This document shows positions 27,901-36,474 of a stretch of DNA of 64,000 bases, piece by piece. A program made the translations under genes and the position numbers. Each line of letters begins with the position of its first letter. Positions within the stretch are counted from its first letter, which is position 1. The notes beneath the pieces are model-generated. The model had not been told where the DNA came from. It ran no database searches and saw nothing but the letters and a program-made list of their open reading frames with translations. Source of the stretch: DATFDN01 sp963756545 (GTDB lineage Bacteria > Pseudomonadota > Alphaproteobacteria > Acetobacterales > Acetobacteraceae); contig CAVWNY010000008.1 of assembly GCA_963756545.1 (NCBI GenBank), forward strand, positions 62,001 through 126,000, written 5' to 3'.

Positions 27901-28635
27901 TTGATTAACAAAATCCAAGGAATTCTTAACGCCTCCCCATTCCGTTTTTTTATCGGAACGCGAACCAGATCTCGGCTCGGCGGCCGGGGGCGCGATCGCA
28001 GGACATTGGTGGCAACAGGCATCGCGCTGCTGACCTGCGTGCTGGCAGGCAGCGTCCAGGCCGCCGCCCGGGCTGCGCCCGTTCGGCTGCTGGTCCTGGG
28101 CGATTCGCTTTCGGCCGGATACGGCCTGCCGCGCGATGACGGGTTCGAAGCACGGCTGGCCGCTGCCCTGGCTGCGCACGGCCTGGATGTGCGGGTGATC
28201 GACGGGGCGGTATCGGGCGACACCAGTGCCGGCGGGCGCGCGCGGCTCGACTGGGTGCTGGCCGATCCGCCTGACGTCGCGATCGTGGAGCTGGGCGCCA
28301 ATGACGGGCTTCGCGGGCTGGACCCCGGCGCCATGAAGGCGAACCTCGCGGCGATCCTCCAAACGCTGGCCGCACGTCACATCCCGGTGCTGCTGACCGG
28401 GATGTACGCCCCGCCCAATCTCGGCCCGGACTACGAGCGCCAGTTCCGCGCCGTGTTCGATGCGCTGGGGAGCCGGCCGGGGGTGATCTACGACCCGTTT
28501 TTCCTGGCCGGCGTCGCCCGCGCGCCCGGCCTGACGCAGCCGGACGGGCTGCACCCGGACGCCGAGGGCGTGCGGCGAATCGTCGCGCGCATCCTGCCGG
28601 AGGTGGAGCGATTGGTGGCGGAGGCGCGGCGATGA
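27901..28635 (+). CDS. tesA: Periplasmic SGNH-family arylesterase/lysophospholipase
   Basis: A secreted esterase of the TesA family. Block I is VLGDSLSAGYGLP (nucleophile Ser), block III is LGANDGLRGLDPG, and block V is QPDGLHPDAEG with the catalytic Asp and His. A hydrophobic export segment (TLVATGIALLTCVLAGSVQAAA) precedes the domain. The N-terminus is uncertain: the TTG at 27901 adds a basic leader (MINKIQGILNASPFRFF...), while TTG/GTG codons at about 28006-28009 would give a shorter signal peptide. Its neighbours, the YbbA/YbbP-like exporter and thpR, are typical for tesA. Confidence 0.88.
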   Translation: MINKIQGILNASPFRFFIGTRTRSRLGGRGRDRRTLVATGIALLTCVLAGSVQAAARAAPVRLLVLGDSLSAGYGLPRDDGFEARLAAALAAHGLDVRVIDGAVSGDTSAGGRARLDWVLADPPDVAIVELGANDGLRGLDPGAMKANLAAILQTLAARHIPVLLTGMYAPPNLGPDYERQFRAVFDALGSRPGVIYDPFFLAGVARAPGLTQPDGLHPDAEGVRRIVARILPEVERLVAEARR

Positions 28636-29174
28636 GGCTGTTCGTCGCGCTCGACCTGCCGGCGTTGCTGCGTCAGCGCCTGGCGCTCCTGGCCGGCGGG
28701 CTGCCGGGCGCGCGCTGGGTTCCGCCCGAGAATCATCACCTGACCTTGCGCTTCATCGGCGAGACGCCCGCCTGGCAAGCCGAGGAGATCGACCACGCCC
28801 TGACGGCGCTGAGCGCACCGGGCTTCGCGCTGACGCTCGCCGGGATCGGCCTGTTCGAGAAGGGCGGGCGCGGGACCACGCTGTGGGCGAACGTGGAGCG
28901 CGCCGCGCCGCTCGATCATCTTCGGGCGAAGGTGGAAACCGCCTTGCAGCGCATCGGGCTGGAGCCGGAGCGCCGCCGGTTCACGCCCCACGTCACCTTG
29001 GCGCGGCTCGATAACGTCCCGGAGGCGAAGCTCGCCGTCTATCTCCAGGCGCACGGCCTCTTTCGCGCCCCGCCCGTGGCGATCGGGCACTTCACCCTGT
29101 TTAGCTCCCACCTCGGCAAGGATCGCGCGGTGTACGAGGCGGAAGCGGAGTACCAGTTGACGCGGGTGGCGTGA
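28632..29174 (+). CDS. thpR: RNA 2',3'-cyclic phosphodiesterase (LigT/ThpR)
   Basis: A 180-residue 2H-phosphoesterase. Both HxTL catalytic tetrapeptides are present: HLTLRFIGE and HVTLARLDN. The start RLFVALDLP matches the family. It overlaps the end of tesA by 4 bases (ATGA), so it is probably translated together with it. The reaction is opening of 2',3'-cyclic phosphate RNA ends; the in vivo role is unclear. Confidence 0.95.
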   Translation: MRLFVALDLPALLRQRLALLAGGLPGARWVPPENHHLTLRFIGETPAWQAEEIDHALTALSAPGFALTLAGIGLFEKGGRGTTLWANVERAAPLDHLRAKVETALQRIGLEPERRRFTPHVTLARLDNVPEAKLAVYLQAHGLFRAPPVAIGHFTLFSSHLGKDRAVYEAEAEYQLTRVA

Positions 29175-29274
29175 CCCGTCCGGTTCAGGCCGCGGTAGCC
29201 GCCCGCTCACTGAGCAGGCCGGCCTCGCGGGCGCGGCCGGTCACGGACGCGCCGCGACAGAATTGGCGCGCCGA

Positions 29275-29925
29275 TCAGCCACGTTTGCGGTGCCGGATCA
29301 GGCCGATGCCGAGAAGCCCGACGCCCAGGACGGCGAGCGAGATGGGCTCGGGCACCGCGGCGGCGGTCCCCGTCATCTCGACCCGCAGCCCGGTTGGGCC
29401 GCCGTCGTTATTGACGAGAAAGTCGATCGTGTTGACGCCGGGGTTGAAGCCCGCCGTGATGGCAAACGGGGTGAAACTGGCAAACCCCCCGGCCGTCTGG
29501 GACGTGCTTGCCCCGTTGATGAGGATGTCCAGTCCTTCGTCGTCGGCGGCCCACAAGCCCGTGATCGAAGCCGACGCGGCGTTCAAGCCGGTCAGGTCGA
29601 AAGTCGTCTTGTAGTCGTAGCTTCCGACCGGCCCGTCGAGCTGCGTATCATTGTTCGGCCCGATCCACGCCGAGGCCGCGTCGTCGCCGATCCACGGGCC
29701 GACCGGGAAGCCGCCGGCGGACGTGTGGACGGCGAGCGCCGCCGTCGTCCCGGACAGCGCGGTGGTCATGGTGTAGTGCGGGTCGCCCGCCGTCCCATTG
29801 GCCAGCGCAATCCCGCTCGCGTCGACGCCGGTGTTGAACAGGCTCGTGATGGGAGCCGCCCCGGCAGGAGCAGCAAGGACAGCGGCAGCAAGCGCGCCGG
29901 CGGTTGCGGCGATTCGGATGGACAT
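29275..29925 (-). CDS. PEP-CTERM sorting-domain protein
   Basis: A 216-residue exported protein. Signal peptide MSIRIAATAGALAAAVLAAPAGA, then a beta-rich region with YDYKTTFDLTGLNAASASITGLWAADDEGLDILING and NPGVNTIDFLVNNDGGPTGLRVEM, a PA14/Ig-like sandwich of the kind found in many such proteins, and the C-terminal VPEPISLAVLGVGLLGIGLI with an RHRKRG tail. A second PEP-CTERM gene lies 2 kb away. The function is unknown. Start chosen at 29925. Confidence 0.9.
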   Translation of the reverse strand: MSIRIAATAGALAAAVLAAPAGAAPITSLFNTGVDASGIALANGTAGDPHYTMTTALSGTTAALAVHTSAGGFPVGPWIGDDAASAWIGPNNDTQLDGPVGSYDYKTTFDLTGLNAASASITGLWAADDEGLDILINGASTSQTAGGFASFTPFAITAGFNPGVNTIDFLVNNDGGPTGLRVEMTGTAAAVPEPISLAVLGVGLLGIGLIRHRKRG

Positions 29926-30109
29926 CGAGTTCTGTCCTTTGGCTGATGGTGAATTAACTTTCGTTAAAAAGCACGGACGCACTCGATACGTCAACATTAT
30001 CAAACCGGCTCAGCCCTGAGGCGATTTTCCCACGAAAGGGCCGCCGCCTTCCTTCCGCGATGGGTCTCGCCGCCGCCGGCGCGGCGGTGTATGGGTCGCG
30101 GGATCGGAC

Positions 30110-30186
30110 GTCCCCGTAGCTCAGCAGGATAGAGCACAGGATTCCTAATCCTGGGGCCGTGGGTTCGAATCCCGCCGGGGACGCCA
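30110..30186 (+). tRNA. tRNA-Arg (anticodon CCT)
   Basis: A complete 77-base cloverleaf with encoded CCA. Acceptor stem GTCCCCG/CGGGGAC, D arm GCTC...GAGC, anticodon stem CAGGA/TCCTG around the loop TTCCTAA (anticodon CCT, reading AGG), T arm GTGGG TTCGAAT CCCGC, discriminator G. tRNA-Arg(CCU) is a frequent integration site for mobile elements, but I find no second copy of its 3' end in the window. Confidence 0.98.
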
Positions 30187-30298
30187 AGTACAACCAAGGG
30201 CTTACAGGCCGATTGGGCGATCTCCCGATGCGGAACGTCGGAACGGGCCTTCAAGGGGGCTTCAACTCGGTCCCGGTGGCACTCTTGCGGGATGGTCC

Positions 30299-30728
30299 AT
30301 GACCTGGAATTCCGATACTGCGCATCCCGATCTTGGTTCGACAGTGAACGCGCCCCAGAAACTCGCCGAGACCGCCGACCGGCGCACTCAGCTGGCAGCG
30401 GATCGCACCGGTACTCGCGGCCGAGCGCACCTATGCCGCCTGGGTGCGTACCGGGCTCGCCTCCCTTGCCAGCGGCGTCGGTGCCAAGAAGCTGCTCGCC
30501 GGGGTAATTCCGAACTGGGGCGTGGTCGGCATCAGCGCCGTGCTGGTAATGTTCAGCGCCTTTGCGTTCGGCGCGGCCATCTGGCGCGAGCTGGCCCCGG
30601 GCGCGCCGCCGCCGGAGCCGGACACAAGGCGCATTCCGAACGTCGTCTTGGTCGTAGTCAACGGCAGCCTGATCCTGGTGGCCCTCGGCGCCCTGCTGGG
30701 CGTGCTCCTCGGCAGAACGGGGGGATGA
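30299..30728 (+). pseudogene. DUF202 (YidH-like) membrane protein, interrupted by an apparent +1 frameshift
   Basis: A small inner-membrane protein of about 142 residues when repaired. The first frame has QKLAETADRRTQLAADRT; the next frame continues VLAAERTYAAWVRTGLASLASGVGAKKLL and then two more hydrophobic helices (VVGISAVLVMFSAFAFGAAIW, IPNVVLVVVNGSLILVALGALLGVLL). The LAAERTYAAWVRTGLA phrase is the DUF202 signature. Skipping one base at about 30407-30411 (CACCGGTA) restores it. The start is ATG 30299. No function is known for the family. Confidence 0.85.
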
Positions 30729-30898
30729 GGACCGGCTTGACGTTCTATGTTCATGCTTGGGCCAAGTCAGCGTCGAGATACGTCCGCGCCGCGATCACCG
30801 GCACCATCTCGCCGTCGTCCGGGCACGGTCTTCAAAACCGTAACACCGTCACAGGCGGCCTTATAGCGTCCGTCCGGTGAGGACCACGGGATGTTGGA

Positions 30899-31240
30899 TC
30901 AAGGGCGTCGGGCTGGGTTGTAGGGGCTTGATGGGTTGACATCGAGATCGACGATTTCGACGCAGCCTTGTGGCTTTCTATGGGTGTTTCCAGCGTGCCA
31001 TGGCCCGTCCCGGAGCTGAACCTCGCTGACCTTGTCGAGCCAGAGACACCGCCATTGGCCTGCACGAGGGAGGCCCGATCGGCTTTGGCCCCCGAACTGG
31101 AAGGTGAGTGCTTTCTCCTGGCCCTTGGAGTGGCCGAGGATGATTGGGCAAAGCTCGCGGACACATGCTTCGTAAAGGCACAGGACTTGTTTCTGCGCGA
31201 GCATGGCCTGGCGGAACAGGTCATAGGCACGGCTTGGCAC
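30899..31240 (-). CDS. Conserved hypothetical protein
   Basis: A 113-residue cytoplasmic protein. I recognise the pattern as a recurring alphaproteobacterial hypothetical: LFRQAMLAQKQVLCLYEACVRELCPIILGHS, KALTFQFGGQS, WRCLWLDKVSEVQLRDGPWHAG, CVEIVDLDVNP. The compact beta-rich layout, with a short hydrophobic opening and a WRC block, resembles WYL-type ligand-sensing folds, but that is a weak guess. The GTG start at 31240 has an ideal AAGGAG six bases upstream. No partner gene is evident. Confidence 0.75.
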   Translation of the reverse strand: MPSRAYDLFRQAMLAQKQVLCLYEACVRELCPIILGHSKGQEKALTFQFGGQSRSGLPRAGQWRCLWLDKVSEVQLRDGPWHAGNTHRKPQGCVEIVDLDVNPSSPYNPARRP

Positions 31241-31691
31241 GGCGCTCTCCTTCGATCATGGGAGGTCGATGTGGCCGTGTTGACTGACAAGCGCTGGCGC
31301 GGCGTTGTGAGTTCAGGCGGCTGTTGATCATACCCCGCGCGCGTCGGGTAACGCGGGCGGCGACGCGGGCGGGGCTGATCGACAGGTCGCGGAAGCTGCC
31401 CCGCGGGAATCGGCGCATCCGCCCGGCGCGGTCACGCAGGCCAGGCAGCACGTCTGCTTGCCCGACGGTGTCAAACGCAGCCGCCGGCCGGGGCAGCCGG
31501 CATTCAAGAGGTCGCGGCGCCCGCCGCTCGCGGCGGCATCTCGGCTTGCAGCCTGAATCGGGGTTTCGGTCAGCCGTGCCGGTGTGACGCCGCCCCTACA
31601 GTGCTGCACGCTTGTGTATGTAACGAATTTCTTTTGGCCTACGATCTCTCATTCCTATAGAACATTGCGAGTTCGGATTGGGACCAGGTTC
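31241..31691. other. Intergenic region without a supported gene
   Basis: 450 bases upstream of the thioesterase gene. GC-rich, arginine-rich open frames exist on both strands (for example minus 31221-31451), but none shows a family pattern. The last ~80 bases (31610-31690) are clearly AT-richer and probably contain the thioesterase promoter. Confidence 0.5.
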
Positions 31692-32747
31692 ATGTCCAAC
31701 TTCTCGGGTCAACAATCGCCGCCGATGGCGCCGAGCACGGCGTTGCCAGGACGCACCATCAGCACCGCGCTTACCCATGAGCCGCTGCCCACGCAAGGCG
31801 CGCTCAGCGCCCTGTTCGCAAGGGCGTCACGAAACTCCGAGAGGGTCATTTTTCGGATCAATGACAGCGCTTTCGAAAGTGCCGGCGCACGCCCGGCATT
31901 CTATTGCATTCATTCCTTGTCTGGCGCGGGTGGAACGGATTTTAGCCATCTCGCCAGGCTATTGCCGGACGTGCGCTTCTACGGAATTCAAGCGCCACCA
32001 AAAAAGATGTCAGACGCCGAATTCGGTCGCTCGGTTAGCTCGATCGCCGACTACTACGCCGATGCTCTTATAAATTTCCAGCCGAACGGCCCGTTCCTGC
32101 TGGGCGGGTGGTCGGCGGGTGCAATCATCGGGCTCGAGATTGCACAGAATCTGCGCGTTCGGGGACGTGACGTCGCTCTTTTCGTCGCGATTGACGCAGT
32201 ACCCGAAAATACCTCGGCGGCCTACGGCCCTTGGCATCCAGTCTATGTGCTGGAGCTGATCAGCAACGTGCCAAGCTGGTTCGTCAGTGAAAATCCGATC
32301 CGGATAGAGGGTCTTCGTTCGATGGTCCGACGCACCTGCAAAAAGATGGTCGCGCTGGTAAGGATTAGCTTGGCGGATAAGGCAGGTCACGCATTTGCGA
32401 ACGGTTTTCTGGTCGAGGGCTTTATGGATCTTTCCCGCTATCCGGATGACCAGAAGTCATTCATGAAACGGCTCTACAATGCGCTGCTTGAATATGCGCC
32501 CAAGACATACGCTGGGAATGTCGTGGCTTATGAGGCGCAGATAAAGCCGCTGCTTCGCTTGCCCCAAGTGGGGCGCGTGTGGGGCAAAATCGCCCCAGGT
32601 GCCAAAATCGTTTCAATTAGAGGGACGCACTTGAGCATTCTGCGCGAGGACGATGTGAGTGCACTTGCGGAAGATCTGAAGATTCGGATTGCGCAGACGA
32701 TTTCGGAAGCGGGTTCGAAGGCCGGAAACGACGACCCGGTGGCATAG
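31692..32747 (+). CDS. Alpha/beta-hydrolase thioesterase domain protein (NRPS/PKS-type)
   Basis: A 351-residue protein with a thioesterase fold of the kind that releases acyl chains from carrier proteins. Residues 67-103 (ARPAFYCIHSLSGAGGTDFSHLARLL, FYGIQAPP) are the typical opening; the nucleophile elbow is GGWSAG (S141), a conserved Asp follows in VAIDAVPEN, and the catalytic His is in RGTHLSIL near the C-terminus. The first ~60 residues are extra and unlike the family. The codon use is visibly less GC-rich than the genes before 30 kb. No carrier protein or synthetase is adjacent, but an acyl-CoA synthetase gene lies 0.9 kb downstream. The start at 31692 is chosen by position, not by a strong ribosome-binding site. 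Confidence 0.85.
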   Translation: MSNFSGQQSPPMAPSTALPGRTISTALTHEPLPTQGALSALFARASRNSERVIFRINDSAFESAGARPAFYCIHSLSGAGGTDFSHLARLLPDVRFYGIQAPPKKMSDAEFGRSVSSIADYYADALINFQPNGPFLLGGWSAGAIIGLEIAQNLRVRGRDVALFVAIDAVPENTSAAYGPWHPVYVLELISNVPSWFVSENPIRIEGLRSMVRRTCKKMVALVRISLADKAGHAFANGFLVEGFMDLSRYPDDQKSFMKRLYNALLEYAPKTYAGNVVAYEAQIKPLLRLPQVGRVWGKIAPGAKIVSIRGTHLSILREDDVSALAEDLKIRIAQTISEAGSKAGNDDPVA

Positions 32748-32842
32748 AAAATTCGCTGCAGGGGTAGGGCCAACCGCGTGGGTAATCATGGCGCGCGGAC
32801 CGTGGTGAAACGGCGGATGCGTCTGACCCACGTCGCCCACGC

Positions 32843-33478
32843 TTATGCGCGCCGGCTGAGATGCAATATGGCTTCACGCGCACATTGCTGAGCCGCGGCA
32901 GCAAGACGCAAGCCCGGCCCGATGATGGCAAGGGCGGCGAAGGGCCAATAGAATGCCGCGTGCCCAATCCCGCCGGCGAGGGGATTTCTTAGGAAGTCGA
33001 CGGCGAAGGCATAGGCTATATAGTTCATCCCGATTCCGCGCAGCAACCACCCAGCCCTCGGGCTAACCCACTTCCGCAGGTCGGCGACTGAGAAAAGCAC
33101 AAGCAGGTATGTCCAAAATACAGCAATGCCGAAGACGATGAACGTCCTCACGGACGGCGCTTGGCCGAGGAAGCAAAGCCATGCCACCAGGGCGAGGTGA
33201 ACCAGCTCGATCGCGGCAAAGGCCAAGCCGAATGTCCGTGCGTTCCGATGCGCCGACTGGAAAGCTGAGCCAAATAGGCGTGCCAACGAGCTACTGGTGT
33301 ATGCGGCCCAGAAAGGCAGAAAGGCAAGTCGCGCGGTCAGGAGAAGCCCCAAGCGAGTGCCACGCTCTCCGGTTCCCAATACCATGAGCACGGCGGCGGC
33401 CAAGCTGAATGCGGCGACGAAGGATAGGCCGATCCATAGTCCCGCGCCGCGGTTCGGTTTTGATGCAAGCTGCCCCAT
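32843..33478 (-). CDS. Predicted multi-spanning membrane protein
   Basis: A 211-residue inner-membrane protein with about six hydrophobic helices: LWIGLSFVAAFSLAAAVLMVL, LGLLLTARLAFLPFWAAYTSS, TFGLAFAAIELVHLALVAWL, TFIVFGIAVFWTYLLVLFSV, MNYIAYAFAVDFL and AAFYWPFAALAIIGPGL. I do not recognise the family with certainty; the LLTARLAFLPFWAAYTSSSLARLFG phrase recalls ferric-reductase-like or heme-binding membrane proteins. It is divergent from the acyl-CoA synthetase gene and convergent with the thioesterase gene, so the three share a small, less GC-rich segment. Confidence 0.75.
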   Translation of the reverse strand: MGQLASKPNRGAGLWIGLSFVAAFSLAAAVLMVLGTGERGTRLGLLLTARLAFLPFWAAYTSSSLARLFGSAFQSAHRNARTFGLAFAAIELVHLALVAWLCFLGQAPSVRTFIVFGIAVFWTYLLVLFSVADLRKWVSPRAGWLLRGIGMNYIAYAFAVDFLRNPLAGGIGHAAFYWPFAALAIIGPGLRLAAAAQQCAREAILHLSRRA

Positions 33479-33658
33479 GGGTTGTTCCTCGGCATCGGCA
33501 GGGTCGTTGACGCGTGGCAAAGAGAATTTTGCAGATGCGATATAAGTCTGATACGCTATAAATAGCAATGAATTGTTCCTCAGCAGGGAGCGAAGGGTGG
33601 GCGTTGCTTGGCTCGCCGAGCTTCGAATGCAGTGCAGGCAATTGATGGAGCTGAGGTC

Positions 33659-35473
33659 ATGCTTGATGGCGGGCAAACGATATCGACGCCTGGCGAGCCG
33701 ACGCGCGGATCGGCGCTGAGGGCCTGGATCCGCGCTCTGGATGCCATCAAGATCCTGGACAACGCACCCGACACGACCCTTCCCACGCTGCTCAATGCTC
33801 TGGCCGAGACCCATGGTGATCGGGTGGCATTGCTCGGCGAGGGCGAGCAGCTCAGCTATCGCGGGTTAGCAGCACGGGCCAACCGTATTGCGCGGTGGGG
33901 CATCAAGCAGGGCTTTGTTGCTGGGGATGTCGTCTGCCTGCTCATGCCCAATTGCCCCGACTATGCCGCCATATGGCTGGGGCTCACCCGCGCCGGATGC
34001 GTCGTGGCCCTTATCAACACAAACCTGATCTCGGATGCGCTGGTGCACAGCGTCACCGCGGTCGGTTCGACGAAGTTGATCGTGAGCAGCGCGCTACTGC
34101 CGGCCGTCGCCGCGATCGCGGACAGGCTTGGATCACATGCCCGCATTTGGGTGCATGGCCAAGGCCCGATCGGCGAATGGGCGCAATTCGCGCCAGATAT
34201 CGAACGCTACCGCCAGGAACCGCTTTCGAGCGCAGAACGGGCGGTGCCGACCCTGGAGGATCAAGCGTTGCTGATCTATACCTCCGGCACCACCGGTATG
34301 CCCAAGGCGGCCCGCGTTACCCATGGTCGTTTGCTGGAGTGGAGCTTTTGGTTTGCGGGCATGATGGACGCGCAGCCAGAGGACCGCCTCTACGACTGTC
34401 TGCCGATGTATCACAGCACCGGCGGCGTTGTCGCGATCGGCGCCATGCTGGTCAGAGGCGGTTCCGTGCTGATTCGCGCGCGCTTCTCTGCCAGCCGGTT
34501 CTGGGACGATGTCGTTGATGGGAAATGCACGATCTTTCAGTATATTGGAGAGTTGTGCCGATACCTCGTGAGTGGTCCACCGCACGCTCGGGAGCGGCAT
34601 CATCGACTGCGGCTGGTCTGCGGCAACGGGCTTCGGGGCGATGTGTGGGTTGCATTTGTCCAGCGCTTCGGCGTGGCAAAGGTCCTCGAGTTCTACGCCG
34701 CCACCGAAGGCAATGTGTCGCTGTACAACTGCGAGGGCAAGCCGGGCGCAATTGGCCGCGTGCCACCGTTCCTGGCGCAGCGCTTCCCGGTGCGGCTGAT
34801 TCGCTGCGAGCCGGTTAGCGGCATGCCGCTGCGCGACGCCGCCGGTCTATGCATCGCCTGCGGGCCCGACGAAGTAGGCGAAGCGGTCGGGCAGGTGCTG
34901 GAGACGGTACGCGCGCCGGCCCGGCGCTTCGACGGCTACACTGACGCCGCCGCGTCAGCGCGCAAACTGCTTCATAACGCGTTCGCCACGGGCGACTGCT
35001 GGTTCCGCACTGGCGATCTTATGCGCAGGGACGCCTCGGGTTTCTTTTATTTCGTCGATCGGATCGGTGACACTTTCCGCTGGAAGGGTGAAAACGTTGC
35101 TAGCACCGAGGTCGCTAACGTGCTTTGCGCTTGCCCAGGGGTGACCGATGCAGTCGTCTACGGCGTGACACTGCCAGGGCATGAAGGGCGCGCTGGCATG
35201 GCGGCGATCACCACGAATGAGCGGTTCCAGCTTACGGACTTGCGGGCGCACTTGACGACGAAGCTGCCAGGCTACGCGCAGCCGCTGTTTCTGCGGATCT
35301 GCGCCGCGCTGGACCTGACCGGAACGTTCAAGTTGGTAAGGGGCCGCTTGGCGGAGGAAGGCTTCGCGGCGGCAACCGATCCGGTCTGGTTCCACGACCA
35401 CGAAGCTGGCCGCTTCGTGGCCTGCAACACGGCCCTGCTGCGCACGCTCGCGGACGGAGAGAAGCGACTTTAG
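33659..35473 (+). CDS. Very-long-chain/FATP-type acyl-CoA synthetase
   Basis: An AMP-forming ligase of about 604 residues that activates a fatty or bile-acid-like acid to its CoA thioester. A3 loop LIYTSGTTGMPKAARVTHG, A5 YAATEGNVSLYN, A7 FRTGDLMRRDASGFFYFVDRIGD and the FATP/VLACS signature TFRWKGENVASTEV are present; A10 lysine lies in TGTFKLVR. The start at 33659 (MLDGGQTI) has GGAG nine bases upstream; a TTG at 33608 is an alternative. It is followed, on the other strand, by a Crp-type regulator. Confidence 0.93.
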   Translation: MLDGGQTISTPGEPTRGSALRAWIRALDAIKILDNAPDTTLPTLLNALAETHGDRVALLGEGEQLSYRGLAARANRIARWGIKQGFVAGDVVCLLMPNCPDYAAIWLGLTRAGCVVALINTNLISDALVHSVTAVGSTKLIVSSALLPAVAAIADRLGSHARIWVHGQGPIGEWAQFAPDIERYRQEPLSSAERAVPTLEDQALLIYTSGTTGMPKAARVTHGRLLEWSFWFAGMMDAQPEDRLYDCLPMYHSTGGVVAIGAMLVRGGSVLIRARFSASRFWDDVVDGKCTIFQYIGELCRYLVSGPPHARERHHRLRLVCGNGLRGDVWVAFVQRFGVAKVLEFYAATEGNVSLYNCEGKPGAIGRVPPFLAQRFPVRLIRCEPVSGMPLRDAAGLCIACGPDEVGEAVGQVLETVRAPARRFDGYTDAAASARKLLHNAFATGDCWFRTGDLMRRDASGFFYFVDRIGDTFRWKGENVASTEVANVLCACPGVTDAVVYGVTLPGHEGRAGMAAITTNERFQLTDLRAHLTTKLPGYAQPLFLRICAALDLTGTFKLVRGRLAEEGFAAATDPVWFHDHEAGRFVACNTALLRTLADGEKRL

Positions 35474-35523
35474 GCGCCTTTATCCAGCCCAGTCGCCGCG
35501 AGGCGGGCCGCCGCCGATAGGGG

Positions 35524-36222
35524 TCAGACAGCTTCAATCAGCGTCCGCAGCCCGTCCGGCCGGGTAATGGTGAGCTGCGCCGCGGCACTGTCGAACGAGA
35601 CGATGCCGGCAGAGCGCCATGCATTCAGGATGGTGATGATGCTGCGGGTGGTCGTGCCCAGGAGGTCGGCAAGGTCGCTCTGGCGGAACCTGCCGCCCAG
35701 CCGCAAGCCGGTCTCGGTGCGATGACTGTCGAGCCGGGCAAGGTAGAGGAGCTGACGGGCAAGGCGGATCTCCAATGTCTCGAACGCCGCGTCCTGAAGC
35801 AATATGGTCGTCCAACGCAGCCGCTCGGACAGAATTCGGCACAGTTCGAGGGCGAAATCGGGATAGCGGCCAAGCGCGTCTATGAATGCAGCGCCTCTGA
35901 TCCGAAGAAGTCGCACGCGGCCGTCCGTCACGGCGTCGGCGCTACGGGTTTTGCGCTCGAGCACCCCAACCTCCCCGAAGACCTCGCCGGCGCGGAAGAC
36001 ACCGAACATCATGGTTTTGCTCCGCTGGTCGTCTGCACCGACCCGCACATGTCCCTCTCCCCCGGTGATTGCATAAACCGCGTCGGCAGGATCGCCCTGG
36101 ACGAACATCCGCGTCCCGGTGGGCGGCTCCAGCGGGGTGGACGCACGCAGCAGTTGCCGCAGTCCGTCCTCGGGAAGACATCGAAACAGGGCAATGCTCG
36201 AAACGGGATTCGGACTGGCCAT
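35524..36222 (-). CDS. Crp/Fnr-family transcriptional regulator
   Basis: A 232-residue regulator. The cNMP-binding jelly roll (about 8-125) has MFVQGDPADAVYAITGGEGHVRV and AGEVFGEVGVLERKTRSADAV, close to the cyclic-nucleotide phosphate-binding cassette (FGExxLxxxxxRSA). The C-terminal HTH has FRQSDLADLLGTTTRSIITILNAWRSAGIV. No N-terminal Cys cluster, so it is not an Fe-S FNR. The gene lies 1.3 kb from the class III cyclase. Start at 36222 (MASPNPVSS). Confidence 0.93.
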   Translation of the reverse strand: MASPNPVSSIALFRCLPEDGLRQLLRASTPLEPPTGTRMFVQGDPADAVYAITGGEGHVRVGADDQRSKTMMFGVFRAGEVFGEVGVLERKTRSADAVTDGRVRLLRIRGAAFIDALGRYPDFALELCRILSERLRWTTILLQDAAFETLEIRLARQLLYLARLDSHRTETGLRLGGRFRQSDLADLLGTTTRSIITILNAWRSAGIVSFDSAAAQLTITRPDGLRTLIEAV

Positions 36223-36474
36223 CGGATCCTTCCGTTGGCGTCCCGCACTGGCGCCCAGGCGGCGGCTCCGGTTCGGAACGATATAGCGCATTGACGGAGG
36301 CAGCCACAACGGAGCCGCCATGCCGATGCCTCGCCAACGGCTGGCGTCCCTTGGCGCAGTGTGAAGGGTTTCAGAGCGCGCTTGCCCGCCTTCCGGCATC
36401 CTTCCCTCGTTCGGTCAACACCGGCGATTGCGCCGGCGGAAACCGGGAACGAACCTGGCTGAAGGACAATGACG

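Noticed and set aside
30110..30186. tRNA-Arg as the left end of an integrated element
   Set aside because: No integrase and no second copy of the tRNA 3' end in the window; only weak composition evidence remains, recorded as a finding.
31221..31609. Arg-rich ORFs on both strands between the hypothetical and thioesterase genes
   Set aside because: No domain, no ribosome-binding site, and compositions typical of random GC-rich frames.
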